The notes beneath the pieces are model-generated. The model saw nothing but the letters and a program-made list of their open reading frames with translations, had not been told where the DNA came from and ran no database searches. The position numbers and the translations under genes were made by a program. From Oscillospiraceae bacterium (lineage in GTDB: Bacteria > Bacillota > Clostridia > Oscillospirales > Oscillospiraceae), in the NCBI GenBank assembly GCA_017482385.1, contig JAFUNI010000017.1, positions 62,001 to 126,000 on the forward strand: a stretch of DNA of 64,000 bases, in the 5' to 3' direction. This document shows positions 7,634 to 15,949 of the stretch, piece by piece; the stretch's first letter is position 1; every line of letters begins with the position of its first letter.

Positions 7634-8392
7634 TTATAACCTCACAATAATGTTATTCTTTTTCAGTTCCTGCTTTAGGTCAGGAATGGCGATCTGCCCG
7701 AAGTGGAACACAGATGCAGCCAGCGCCGCATCGATGGTGGGAATGGCGCCAAACAGGTCGGTAAAATGCTGTACAGAACCTGCGCCGCCGGAGGCGATCA
7801 CCGGCACATTCACTGCATCGCACACCGCTTGCAGCATCTCGATATCAAAGCCTTTTTTCACGCCGTCGGTGTCAATGGAGTTGACAACCACCTCGCCTGC
7901 GCCCAGTGAGACGCCTTTTTTGATCCAGGCGATGGCTTCCATACCGGTGTCCTCTCTACCACCCTTGGCAAAGACCCGGAACTGGCCGTCCACCCGTTTG
8001 ATATCCGCCGACAGCACCACGCACTGGCTGCCGTATTTTTGGGCGGCATGGTAAATGAGCTGGGGATCACGGATCGCACCGGAGTTGACGCTGACCTTGT
8101 CCGCACCGCATTTTAAGACCCGGTCAAAGTCGTCCACGGTGTTGATGCCGCCGCCCACGGTCAGAGGAATGAAGATTTGCGATGCCACTTCCCGGAGCAC
8201 ATCGGTAAACAGCTGCCGACCCTCGGCAGAGGCGGTGATGTCATAGAACACCAGCTCGTCGGCGCCGCAATCGGAGTAGTGCTTTGCCAGCTCAATGGGG
8301 GAGGAAACATCGGAAAGGCCCTGGAAATTGGTGCCTTTCACCACCCGGCCGTTTTTGATGTCCAGGCTGGGGATGATGCGTTTTGTGATCAT
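7634..8392 (-). CDS. hisF: imidazole glycerol phosphate synthase, cyclase subunit
   Basis: A 252-residue TIM-barrel enzyme that uses ammonia delivered by HisH to convert PRFAR to imidazole-glycerol phosphate and AICAR. It starts TKRIIPSLDIKNGRVVKGTNF, with the catalytic Asp in the first strand (SLDIKNG). A phosphate-binding segment, VTVGGGI-like (LTVGGGINTVDDF), lies near residue 80. The second catalytic Asp is in LSADIKRVDG near 130. Length is normal. It overlaps hisA by 4 nt (ATGA). Confidence 0.97.
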   Translation of the reverse strand: MITKRIIPSLDIKNGRVVKGTNFQGLSDVSSPIELAKHYSDCGADELVFYDITASAEGRQLFTDVLREVASQIFIPLTVGGGINTVDDFDRVLKCGADKVSVNSGAIRDPQLIYHAAQKYGSQCVVLSADIKRVDGQFRVFAKGGREDTGMEAIAWIKKGVSLGAGEVVVNSIDTDGVKKGFDIEMLQAVCDAVNVPVIASGGAGSVQHFTDLFGAIPTIDAALAASVFHFGQIAIPDLKQELKKNNIIVRL

Positions 8393-9102
8393 TTTGCCAC
8401 CTCCAAAGCCTCTTTCAGGTCGATAGCGCCGGTGTAATAGGCCTTGCCGATGATCGCGCCGTAGATGTCCATTTTCCGCAGGGCAGCGATGTCTTCCATG
8501 GTGGAAACGCCGCCGGAGGCGGTGATATCCAGAGAAAATTTCTCGGAAAGCTGCCGGTATAGGGCAAGGTTTGTGCCCTGCATTGCGCCATCCTTGGAGA
8601 TGTCGGTGCAGATAATATGTTTCACGCCGATCTCCTGCATTTTGGCAAGGAAGTCTTCTAAGGTGACAGCGGATTTTTCCAGCCAGCCCTTGATGGCAAT
8701 GTAGCCGTCCTTTACATCCGCGCCCACAGCAATTTTATCGCCGTATTTCTCAACAGCGGAGCGGAGGAATGCCTCGTCGTTGACAGCAGCCGTACCCAAA
8801 ATCACCCGGGAAACACCGGCGGATAAGTACTTTTCCACCGTTTCCATATTGCGGATGCCGCCGCCGATCTCCACAAAGAGGGAGGTTTCTTTGGCGACCT
8901 GCTCCACGATAGCAAGATTAGGGGTCGTGCCGTCCTTAGCGCCCTCCAAGTCCACCATGTGGATATGGGTGCAGCCGCTTTTTTCAAAATCTTGGGCAAT
9001 TTCAATGGGATTTTCGCTGTAAACGGTCATATTGGCGTAATCGCCCTTGTAAAGCCGCACGGCTTTCTTTTCATATAAATCGATTGCCGGAAACAGGATC
9101 AT
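8389..9102 (-). CDS. hisA: ProFAR isomerase
   Basis: A 237-residue TIM-barrel isomerase converting ProFAR to PRFAR (step 4). It starts MILFPAIDLYEKKAVRLYKGDY with the catalytic Asp8. VEIGGGIRNMETVEKYL carries the first phosphate site and ICTDISKDGAMQG the second catalytic Asp near residue 170. It is paralogous to hisF, which lies next to it. The gene overlaps hisH and hisF by 4 nt on either side. Confidence 0.96.
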   Translation of the reverse strand: MILFPAIDLYEKKAVRLYKGDYANMTVYSENPIEIAQDFEKSGCTHIHMVDLEGAKDGTTPNLAIVEQVAKETSLFVEIGGGIRNMETVEKYLSAGVSRVILGTAAVNDEAFLRSAVEKYGDKIAVGADVKDGYIAIKGWLEKSAVTLEDFLAKMQEIGVKHIICTDISKDGAMQGTNLALYRQLSEKFSLDITASGGVSTMEDIAALRKMDIYGAIIGKAYYTGAIDLKEALEVAK

Positions 9103-9719
9103 AGTGTTTCCTCCTTTTCGCAGAAGGCCCGCAGAATGTTAAGGCCTACCTCGCCGCTTTTTTCCGGGTGGAACTGGCAGCCCATCACATTGCCGCACTG
9201 CACAGCGGCAGTGACGAATTTGCCGTACTCGGCGGTGGCCACCACACTTTCCGCACCGGGGTCTACATAGAAGGAATGGACGAAATACACGCAATCGCCC
9301 GCTTTGATGTACTTAAGGAGCTTGCTTTCCTTGGTAAAATGCAGGGCGTTCCAGCCGATATGGGGAATTTTCAGTTCGGTGGGGATCGTGCCATCCATTG
9401 GGATCACACTGCCCTTCAGCAGGCCAAGACCGGTATGCTCACCAAATTCATAGCTTTTTTCAAACAGTAGCTGCATACCTAAGCAAATGCCCATAATTTC
9501 CTTGCCGGCGGCAGCCTGCTCCAAAATCACCTTGTCAAGACCAGAGTCACGGAGCTTTTTTGCCGCATCGGCAAAAGCGCCCACACCGGGCAGGATGATT
9601 TTTTCTGCGCTGCGAATTTCGGCAGGGTCGGAGGTGACGCAGGTATCAGCGCCGATTTTCTCCAAAGAGCAGCACAGGGAAAATAGATTTCCCACGCCGT
9701 AATCAACAACTGCAATCAT
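9099..9719 (-). CDS. hisH: imidazole glycerol phosphate synthase, glutaminase subunit
   Basis: A 206-residue class I glutamine amidotransferase that supplies ammonia to HisF. The nucleophile Cys lies in GICLGMQLLFE (about residues 78-88) and the His-x-Glu pair in CQFHPEKSGEVG near 182-193. The oxyanion-side sequence PGVGAF is near residues 50-55. Length matches the family. It overlaps hisB by one base and hisA by four. Confidence 0.97.
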   Translation of the reverse strand: MIAVVDYGVGNLFSLCCSLEKIGADTCVTSDPAEIRSAEKIILPGVGAFADAAKKLRDSGLDKVILEQAAAGKEIMGICLGMQLLFEKSYEFGEHTGLGLLKGSVIPMDGTIPTELKIPHIGWNALHFTKESKLLKYIKAGDCVYFVHSFYVDPGAESVVATAEYGKFVTAAVQCGNVMGCQFHPEKSGEVGLNILRAFCEKEETL

Positions 9720-10306
9720 TACAGAATTCCTTTCGTGGAGGGTACTTCATTGGCAAAAGCCTTGTCAATGGTAACGGCCTTGCGCAGAGTCCGTGCCACG
9801 GACTTGAATGTGCCTTCAATGATGTGATGGGAGTTGCCGCCGCAAAGCTGCCGCAGATGTAAGGTCAGACCTGCGTTGTTGGCAAAGGCAATAAAGAACT
9901 CCAGCACCAGCTCCGTATCGAAATCGCCCACCTTTTCCGTGGGGATCTCCAAAGCATAGTAGCAGCCGCCCCGGCCGGAAATGTCCACCGCGGTGAGGAT
10001 CAGGCTTTCGTCCATTGCCAGGGTGGTGTCGCCGTAGCGGATGATGCCCTTCTTGTCGCCCAGAGCTTCAGCAAAGGCCTTGCCTAAGCAGATGCCGATG
10101 TCCTCTACGGTATGGTGGTAATCCACATAGGTGTCACCCACGCAGGTGACCTCCAAGTCAAACCGGCCGTGCTTGGCAAAGAGGGTCAGCATATGGTCTA
10201 AAAAGCCGCAGCCGGTTGCTATCTTGGATGCGCCGGTGCCGTCTAAATTGAGGGAAAGGGAAATGTCGGTCTCCCCGGTTTTACGCTTGATTTGGGTGGT
10301 TCTCAT
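9719..10306 (-). CDS. hisB: imidazoleglycerol-phosphate dehydratase
   Basis: A 195-residue monofunctional dehydratase (step 6). The two Mn-binding repeats of the family are visible: DHMLTLFAKHG with DYHHTVEDIGI (DxHHxxE) near residues 32-75, and FFIAFANNAGLTLHLRQLCGGNSHHIIEGTFKSVARTLRKA near 137-178 (HHxxE again). It lacks a fused phosphatase domain, which explains the separate hisJ. Start ATG, 2 nt after hisC. Confidence 0.97.
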   Translation of the reverse strand: MRTTQIKRKTGETDISLSLNLDGTGASKIATGCGFLDHMLTLFAKHGRFDLEVTCVGDTYVDYHHTVEDIGICLGKAFAEALGDKKGIIRYGDTTLAMDESLILTAVDISGRGGCYYALEIPTEKVGDFDTELVLEFFIAFANNAGLTLHLRQLCGGNSHHIIEGTFKSVARTLRKAVTIDKAFANEVPSTKGIL

Positions 10307-10308
10307 AG

Positions 10309-11367
10309 TTATGCTCCCAGTATTTCTTTGATTTTTTCAATGAGGGTCTCCATCTGCTGCAAAGTGCCGATGGTGATGCGTACATAGGGGGCGATGCGTG
10401 CCTTGGTAAAGTGCCGCACCAGTACGCCCCGGGCTTTCAGCTCCTTATAAAGCTTTTCGCCGTCGATTTTGTCGGACTTGGCAAAGACAAAGTTTGCCTT
10501 GGAATCAAGAACAGTAAAGCCTAACTTTTGCAGCTCCGACACTGTCCAGGCCCGGTTCGCCATAATGGTCTTGGCGTTTTGCAGATAGTAGTCATTTTCT
10601 TCTAATGCCGCAACACCTGCAAACTCCGTCATCCGGTTTACATTGTAGGGGTTGGTGGAGTAGCGAATGGTGTTTAAGTCGGCGATCAGCTTTTCATTAC
10701 CGATGGCAAAGCCCAGCCGGGCACCGGCCATGGACCGGGACTTGGAGAAGGTCTGCACTACCAGCAGATTTTCATAGTGCTCCACTAATTTCACAGCGCT
10801 CTCCCCGCCAAAATCCACATAGGCCTCGTCCACGATCACCACATTACCCGGATTGCTCTTTAGGATATCCTCAATATCACGCAGAGGCAGGCACATACCG
10901 GTGGGGGCATTGGGGTTGGCAATGACCACGGTCTTGTTTAACCCCATATAATCGGCAGGGTCGATGGAAAAGTCCTCTTTCAAGGGGATCTGGGTGTAGG
11001 GGATGTGGTTCAACTGGGCGAACACCGGGTAAAAACCGTAGGTGATGTCCGGAAAAGCCAGGGGGGATCTTTCGTCGGCAAAGGCCATAAAGGCGAAGTT
11101 CAGCGCCTCGTCAGAGCCATTGGACACCAACACCTGGGAGGGTTTTACCCCATAGACCTCTGCTAATCTTTCCCGCAGGGCGGTGCTTTCCGGGTCGGAA
11201 TACAGCTGGAGTTTCGAGCATTCCTTTGCCACTGCTGCCGCTACACCGGCAGAGGGCGGGAAGGGAGATTCGTTGGTGTTCAGCTTCACATATTGCATAT
11301 CTCTGGGCTGCTCACCGGGGGTGTAGGGCTCCAAAGCGGCAAATTTCTCTGTAAAAAACTTACTCAT
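10309..11367 (-). CDS. hisC: histidinol-phosphate aminotransferase
   Basis: A 352-residue PLP-dependent fold-type I aminotransferase making histidinol phosphate from imidazole-acetol phosphate and glutamate. LNTNESPFPPS near the N-terminus is the substrate-binding segment. VIANPNAPTG and VIVDEAYVDFGG position the cofactor, and TFSKSRSMAGARLGFAIG contains the PLP lysine. Length is normal for HisC. The ATG overlaps the hisD stop by 4 nt. Confidence 0.96.
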   Translation of the reverse strand: MSKFFTEKFAALEPYTPGEQPRDMQYVKLNTNESPFPPSAGVAAAVAKECSKLQLYSDPESTALRERLAEVYGVKPSQVLVSNGSDEALNFAFMAFADERSPLAFPDITYGFYPVFAQLNHIPYTQIPLKEDFSIDPADYMGLNKTVVIANPNAPTGMCLPLRDIEDILKSNPGNVVIVDEAYVDFGGESAVKLVEHYENLLVVQTFSKSRSMAGARLGFAIGNEKLIADLNTIRYSTNPYNVNRMTEFAGVAALEENDYYLQNAKTIMANRAWTVSELQKLGFTVLDSKANFVFAKSDKIDGEKLYKELKARGVLVRHFTKARIAPYVRITIGTLQQMETLIEKIKEILGA

Positions 11368-12647
11368 TTTTTGTCCTCAAATCGAATGGTTGCGCTCTTG
11401 GCGTGGGCATCCAGGCCCTCCTTGTGGGCGAAGAATGCGATCTTGTCCGCCACTTTCTCCAGAGCGTTTTCTGTATAATAAGTAAACTGGGTCTTCTTCA
11501 CAAAGTCATCAACAGACAACGGCGAAGAGAACCGGGCTGTGCCGCTGGTGGGCAGGGTGTGGTTAGGGCCTGCAAAATAGTCGCCCAAGGCCTCGGGGCA
11601 GTACTTGCCCATAAAGATAGAACCGGCGTGCTTGATCTTATCCAGGTAATCAAAGGGATTGTCCACGCAAAGCTCCAAATGCTCGGGAGCGATCTCGTTG
11701 GCGATCTCAATGGCCTGCATTAGATTGCCCTCCGCCACAATGATTTTACCACCCAAGTCAATAGATGCTCTTGCGATCTCGGAGCGGGGCAGCTGGGGAA
11801 TTTGTTCTTCCAGTTCACGGCTTACTGCCTCAGCAAAGGCACGGCTGTCGGTGACCAGCACGGCGCTGGCCATCTTGTCGTGCTCTGCCTGGCTCAGCAG
11901 GTCCGCTGCCACAAAGCGGGGATTTGCCGTGGCATCCGCCACCACTAAGATCTCACTGGGGCCGGCGATCATATCGATGGACACCCGGCCGAAGACCTGC
12001 TTTTTGGCCTCTGCCACATAGGCATTGCCCGGGCCCACGATCTTGTCCACCTTGGGAATGCTCTCCGTGCCGTAGGCCAAGGCGGCCACAGCCTGTGCGC
12101 CGCCCACCTTGAAGATCCGGTCCACACCGGCGATCTTGGCAGCGGCCAAAATCACGGGATTCACCTTGCCATCCTTGGCAGGGGGTGTGACCATTACGAT
12201 CTCCTTGCAGCCGGCGATCTTGGCGGGAATGGAATCCATCAGCACCGTGGAGGGATATGCGGCTGTGCCGCCGGGCACATACAGACCCACCTTTTCAATG
12301 GGGGTCACTTTCTGACCGATGACTACGCCGTCTTTTTCATTCAGAATAAAGCTGTTACGTACCTGCTTTTCGTGATAGGCACGGATGTTGGCAGCTGCCT
12401 CCCGGAGAATGTCCAAAAACTCCGACTCTACAGCGGCGAAAGCCTCGTCGATCTCGGCGGCGGTCACTTCCAAAGCGGTGAGATTCACCTTGTCAAATTT
12501 AGCAGCATAGGCATAGAGGGCCTTGTCACCTAAGGTTGCCACGGTGGAAATGATCTCCGTGACCACGCCTTCCACATTGGCGGCAATATTTTCCCGGGCA
12601 AAAATCTCCTCGTTGGGGACTTGCCCATAATTATAAATCTTAATCAC
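11364..12647 (-). CDS. hisD: histidinol dehydrogenase
   Basis: A 427-residue zinc enzyme that oxidises histidinol to histidine with two NAD+, the final step. The family signature is clear: YVPGGTAAYPSTVLM, KVGGAQAVAALAYGTESIPKVDKIVGPGNAYV, IDMIAGPSEILVVAD, DLLSQAEHD, and EIAPEHLELCV with its catalytic Glu-His. Length is normal. It overlaps hisG by 8 nt and hisC by 4 nt. Confidence 0.97.
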   Translation of the reverse strand: MIKIYNYGQVPNEEIFARENIAANVEGVVTEIISTVATLGDKALYAYAAKFDKVNLTALEVTAAEIDEAFAAVESEFLDILREAAANIRAYHEKQVRNSFILNEKDGVVIGQKVTPIEKVGLYVPGGTAAYPSTVLMDSIPAKIAGCKEIVMVTPPAKDGKVNPVILAAAKIAGVDRIFKVGGAQAVAALAYGTESIPKVDKIVGPGNAYVAEAKKQVFGRVSIDMIAGPSEILVVADATANPRFVAADLLSQAEHDKMASAVLVTDSRAFAEAVSRELEEQIPQLPRSEIARASIDLGGKIIVAEGNLMQAIEIANEIAPEHLELCVDNPFDYLDKIKHAGSIFMGKYCPEALGDYFAGPNHTLPTSGTARFSSPLSVDDFVKKTQFTYYTENALEKVADKIAFFAHKEGLDAHAKSATIRFEDKK

Positions 12648-13269
12648 AACTGTTCACCTGGTTTCTTACTTCACGCAGAAGCTCTTCGATCTGCGCGCCT
12701 TTGAATTGAAAGCTTGCTTTGTTGGCGATGAGTCTTGCGCTGATGGGGAGAATGGTCTGCTTCACTTCCAAGTTGTTTTCTTTCAGTGTTGTGCCGGTCT
12801 CCACAATATCCACGATCACATCGCTAAGACCCAAAATGGGAGCCAGCTCGATAGAGCCGTTGAGCTTAATAATGTCGATCTGCCGACCGATGCTATTATA
12901 GTAATTGGCGGCAATATTGGTAAACTTGGTGGCGACCTTCAAGGTGCGGTTTTCATTGTCACGGAAGGAAGCCGGGGCAGCCACTGCCATACGGCATTTG
13001 CCCAGATCCAAATCCAGCAGCTCGTAAACATCCGGCTCATATTCCAGCAGAATGTCCTTGCCGGCCACGCCGATATCCGCTGCACCCCGCTCCACATAGA
13101 TGGCAACATCCGAGGGCTTGACCCAGAAGTAGCGGACCTGCTTTTCAGTGTTTTCAAAAATCAGCTTGCGGTTATTTTCCTTGATGGAGGGGCATTCAAA
13201 GCCGGCATTTTCAAACATCGCGTAAACTTTTTCGCCAAGGCGACCCTTGGGGAGTGCAATATTCAGCAT
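12640..13269 (-). CDS. hisG: ATP phosphoribosyltransferase, short form
   Basis: A 209-residue catalytic subunit that condenses ATP with PRPP, the committed and feedback-controlled step. It starts MLNIALPKGRLGEK and has the HisG motif ERGAADIGVAGKDIL. The PRPP-binding loop is DVIVDIVETGTTLKENN. It lacks the C-terminal regulatory domain of long HisG, so it should work as a hetero-octamer with HisZ, encoded directly upstream and overlapping by 7 nt. Confidence 0.97.
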   Translation of the reverse strand: MLNIALPKGRLGEKVYAMFENAGFECPSIKENNRKLIFENTEKQVRYFWVKPSDVAIYVERGAADIGVAGKDILLEYEPDVYELLDLDLGKCRMAVAAPASFRDNENRTLKVATKFTNIAANYYNSIGRQIDIIKLNGSIELAPILGLSDVIVDIVETGTTLKENNLEVKQTILPISARLIANKASFQFKGAQIEELLREVRNQVNSCD

Positions 13270-14354
13270 AATGCGCCCTCCTTTGACAGTTTCATAAGCT
13301 TGCGGTAGCGCAGCTTGGGGGGTGTGGCTTTTTGGGCGCAGACAGTTTTGCCCACAGAGGTCAGTGCGGAAACCGCCTTGGCCACTGCCAGATAGTCAGT
13401 GCCTTCCTCATAAAGCAGCAGCACATCCACATCGTATTCCTCGTCCTCGTTGGGCAGCTGCTCCAACAGATCCAAATACACCGCAAAACCCACTGCGCCT
13501 GCCCGGCGGTCCAGCTTTTCCATCAGCTTGTCGTACTGACCGCCTGCCAGCACACTTTCACAGATGCCGCTCAGGAAACCCCGGAACACGATGCCGTTGT
13601 AGTAGTTCATATTGTTCACGGCGGAAAAATCAAAGACGATCTTATCCCCCCAGGGCAGCTGATCCAAAAGGGCGGACAAAGTCTTCAGCTCCTGCAGCGC
13701 CTCTTGACCGCAAGTTAAGTTTTCAAGAGCTTTCAGCACCTTAGTGCGCGGGCCGTATGCCTCCAGCAGCTGAATCAGCTGGGTATCCTCTACGCCGTAC
13801 TGCCGGCAAAGCCGGGACAGGTCGTGGGGGTTCTTGCTCTTCATACAGCCGATGACCTTCTGCCGGAAACTTTGGTCGGGAGATATCTCCTCCAGCACCG
13901 CAGACAGTACGCCTAAATGGGAGATCTGCAGCACGAAATCCTCGGAGATCAGAGCCAGGCTCTGAGCAGCTAAGGAAACCGCCTCGAAAATATCGTACAG
14001 GTCGATATCGCCGATGCACTCTAAGCCTGCCTGCATAATTTCCTTGAACTGGTGGGTGTTCTCGGAGACCCGGTAGACGTTCTCATTATAATATACCTTT
14101 TGCTTGCAGCCGGGGGCGTCCTCACCGTTTTTGATGATGGACAGGGTCACATCGGGCTTTAGGGCCAAAAGTCTTCCGTTGGTGTCGTTAAAAGTGATGA
14201 ACCGGTCGCTGACTAAGAAATCCTTGTTTTGGATGTAGTATTCATAGGACTCGAATTTGCTCATTTTGTAGGGCAAATACCCATACTGCCGGTACAGCTT
14301 TCGCAGGGCAAACACGGCCTTTTCTTCGTTTTTCAGAATCTTGGTATCAAGCAT
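13263..14354 (-). CDS. hisZ: ATP phosphoribosyltransferase regulatory subunit
   Basis: A 363-residue paralogue of histidyl-tRNA synthetase without aminoacylation activity; it activates short HisG and carries the histidine feedback site. Visible HisRS-like motif 2 region: SDRFITFNDTNGRLLALKPDVTLSII. A later segment YYNGIVFRGFLSGICESVLAGGQYDKLMEKL corresponds to the HisRS histidine-site region. No anticodon-binding domain of HisRS length is evident. It overlaps hisG and the regulator gene, so all three start together at the operon's 5' end. Confidence 0.92.
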   Translation of the reverse strand: MLDTKILKNEEKAVFALRKLYRQYGYLPYKMSKFESYEYYIQNKDFLVSDRFITFNDTNGRLLALKPDVTLSIIKNGEDAPGCKQKVYYNENVYRVSENTHQFKEIMQAGLECIGDIDLYDIFEAVSLAAQSLALISEDFVLQISHLGVLSAVLEEISPDQSFRQKVIGCMKSKNPHDLSRLCRQYGVEDTQLIQLLEAYGPRTKVLKALENLTCGQEALQELKTLSALLDQLPWGDKIVFDFSAVNNMNYYNGIVFRGFLSGICESVLAGGQYDKLMEKLDRRAGAVGFAVYLDLLEQLPNEDEEYDVDVLLLYEEGTDYLAVAKAVSALTSVGKTVCAQKATPPKLRYRKLMKLSKEGALC

Positions 14355-14646
14355 TGTCCTTCTCCTTGTTCAGCCGGGAAATGACTTTCTTATAGCCTCC
14401 GGCGCCGTATTCATAGCTGCGGCTGACACGGCTGATGGTGGCGGTGCTGGCGCCGGTCTCCTTACAAATGGTGGTGTAGCTGATGCCCTGGCTGAGCAGT
14501 TTAGCCACCTCCAAGCGCTGGGAAATATCCTGGATCTCCTTAATGGTGCAGATGTCCTCCAAAAAAGCCAGGCATTCCTCTTTGGTCTTCAGGCACAGGA
14601 GGGCTTTACACAGATCCTCCGTACTCTCGTCATACCGATTTTGCAT
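14347..14646 (-). CDS. hisR: TrpR/YerC-family regulator heading the histidine operon
   Basis: A 99-residue TrpR-superfamily DNA-binding protein (YerC/YecD type). The fold is all helical, with the HTH at about residues 55-80 (LSQGISYTTICKETGASTATISRVSRS). The ATG at 14646 is chosen over one 15 codons upstream because AAGGAG lies 6 nt before it. In Firmicutes a YerC-type repressor, HisR, is known from comparative genomics to control histidine genes. Its place as first gene of this operon fits self-regulation in response to histidine. The symbol rests on context; ligand and operator are inferred. Confidence 0.85.
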   Translation of the reverse strand: MQNRYDESTEDLCKALLCLKTKEECLAFLEDICTIKEIQDISQRLEVAKLLSQGISYTTICKETGASTATISRVSRSYEYGAGGYKKVISRLNKEKDNA

Positions 14647-14661
14647 AGTTTTCTCCTTCAG

Positions 14662-14719
14662 GCACTTTACTGTGCTAATGTGATAAAACATATTATATAG
14701 CTTTTGTGCAGAATGTCAA
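14662..14719 (-). promoter_or_regulatory. histidine operon promoter and candidate HisR operator
   Basis: On the minus strand: TTGACA (14714-14719), 16-nt spacer, TATAAT (14692-14697). An imperfect palindrome, GCACTTTACTGTGC on the plus strand (14662-14675), lies between the likely start of transcription and the ribosome site, where a bound repressor would block elongation or clearance. No T-box or histidine leader peptide is seen in the short 5' region. Confidence 0.6.
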
Positions 14720-14827
14720 TAGGAAATTTCCTTGATTTTTCAAAAGTTTTTCGATTTTTGGGCAGATTCTTTCAAAAAGTCTTGGGAATTTTTTACAGGG
14801 TGTGAGAAACCACAAAAAGGAAATGTC

Positions 14828-14856
14828 TTGCAAAGTACATTACGGGGCGGTATAAT
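14828..14856 (+). promoter_or_regulatory. promoter of the C39-like/thioesterase/M20 unit
   Basis: -35 TTGCAA (14828-14833), 17-nt spacer, -10 TATAAT (14851-14856), followed by the ribosome site GGAGGG before the ATG at 14881. Confidence 0.65.
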
Positions 14857-14880
14857 AACAAAAAAACGGAGGGAAGCCCT

Positions 14881-15477
14881 ATGCGACACATCAATCAGCG
14901 CAGATATTCCTATATTCCCTATCCCCAGCATACAGAGGAGCCGGACAATCCCCGGGGCAAGAAGGTCACCGTACGCAACGGCGGGTGCGGTCTGTGCAGC
15001 GCCTGCATGGTGGTGGACCAGCTCACGACGGAAAAATTCTCTGTCCGGGAGGCAGCGGAGCTTTCTGTTGCGGTAGGCGGAAGCCACGGCAGCGGTACGG
15101 ATATGGAGGTTTTCGGCCCGGTGGTGGCAGAGAAATTCAATTTGGATTTTGGGATGACCTCTGACATAAACGAAGCCATAGAGGCGATCCGTGACGGTGG
15201 CCGGGTCATTGCCCGGATGGCAAATTTAGAGCCCCACCACAAGGGCATCTTCACCAAGAAGGATCATTATATTACCGTGATTGCCGCCACGAAAGACGAG
15301 GTCTGTATTTTAGACCCCAGCTGGACCTCCAAGAAGTTTACAAAGTGGGAAAAAGAGGGCCTTGTCCGCCTTGAGGGCACTTTGGTTTACACCACCCCGG
15401 AAATTCTCCATAATGAGAGAAACACCTTTGTGCCTTCCTACTATATTTTCCGCCGCAAGAAAGGAAATAAAATATGA
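14881..15477 (+). CDS. C39-like cysteine peptidase domain protein
   Basis: A 198-residue protein resembling papain-fold C39-like peptidases. A candidate nucleophile Cys is in NGGCGLCSACMVVDQL (about residues 33-48). The His is in KKDHYITVIAATKD (about 127-140), with an Asp in CILDPSWTS. There is no signal peptide or transport domain, so it is not a bacteriocin exporter and would act in the cytosol unless exported otherwise. Its stop overlaps the next gene by 4 nt. Function is unknown; the peptidase assignment rests on the Cys/His/Asp pattern. Confidence 0.65.
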   Translation: MRHINQRRYSYIPYPQHTEEPDNPRGKKVTVRNGGCGLCSACMVVDQLTTEKFSVREAAELSVAVGGSHGSGTDMEVFGPVVAEKFNLDFGMTSDINEAIEAIRDGGRVIARMANLEPHHKGIFTKKDHYITVIAATKDEVCILDPSWTSKKFTKWEKEGLVRLEGTLVYTTPEILHNERNTFVPSYYIFRRKKGNKI

Positions 15478-15947
15478 GAGAAACCAAGAAGGTCAGCGAT
15501 TCGCTGACAGAGCAGCAATATCTCATTCGCCCCAGCCATATCAATCACTACGGCCGGCTTTTTGGTGGGCAGCTTATTTATTGGATCGATGAGTTGGCTG
15601 GCATCGTTGCCATTCGCCACTCCGGTGCCATCGTCACCACTGCCGCCATCGACAATCTCCAGTTCCAAGCCCCGGCCTATGAGGGAGATATGGTGGTTCT
15701 GCAAGGTATGGTGACCAATGTGGGCCGCTCCTCTATGGAGATCCGGGTAGATACGTTCCGGGAAGCCCTGGACGGCAGCCGGGTGATGATCAACAGAGCC
15801 TATATCGATATGGTTGCCATTGACAGTGAGGGCCGCCCGGTAGAGGTTCCCGACCTGTTCCCGGAAACAGAAGAACAAAAACAAGAACAACAGGCGGCCA
15901 TTAAGCGGAAAGCCCTTAGAAAACAACGCCGCCAGGAGGGATTTTAA
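15474..15947 (+). CDS. acyl-CoA thioesterase, hotdog fold
   Basis: A 157-residue hotdog-fold thioesterase of the YciA/YkhA (Acot) type. SHINHYGRLFGGQLIYWIDELAGIVA (about residues 20-45) is the diagnostic loop with the catalytic Asp in WIDELAG. It should hydrolyse acyl-CoAs, releasing CoA. The C-terminal ~20 residues are Lys/Gln-rich and probably disordered. It overlaps the C39-like gene by 4 nt and is followed after 2 nt by an M20 amidohydrolase, so the three genes form one transcription unit. Confidence 0.9.
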   Translation: MRETKKVSDSLTEQQYLIRPSHINHYGRLFGGQLIYWIDELAGIVAIRHSGAIVTTAAIDNLQFQAPAYEGDMVVLQGMVTNVGRSSMEIRVDTFREALDGSRVMINRAYIDMVAIDSEGRPVEVPDLFPETEEQKQEQQAAIKRKALRKQRRQEGF

Positions 15948-15949
15948 GG

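Noticed and set aside
13263-14354. Histidyl-tRNA synthetase
   Set aside because: It lies in the histidine operon beside short hisG, is shorter than HisRS and lacks a clear anticodon-binding domain, so HisZ is the better call.
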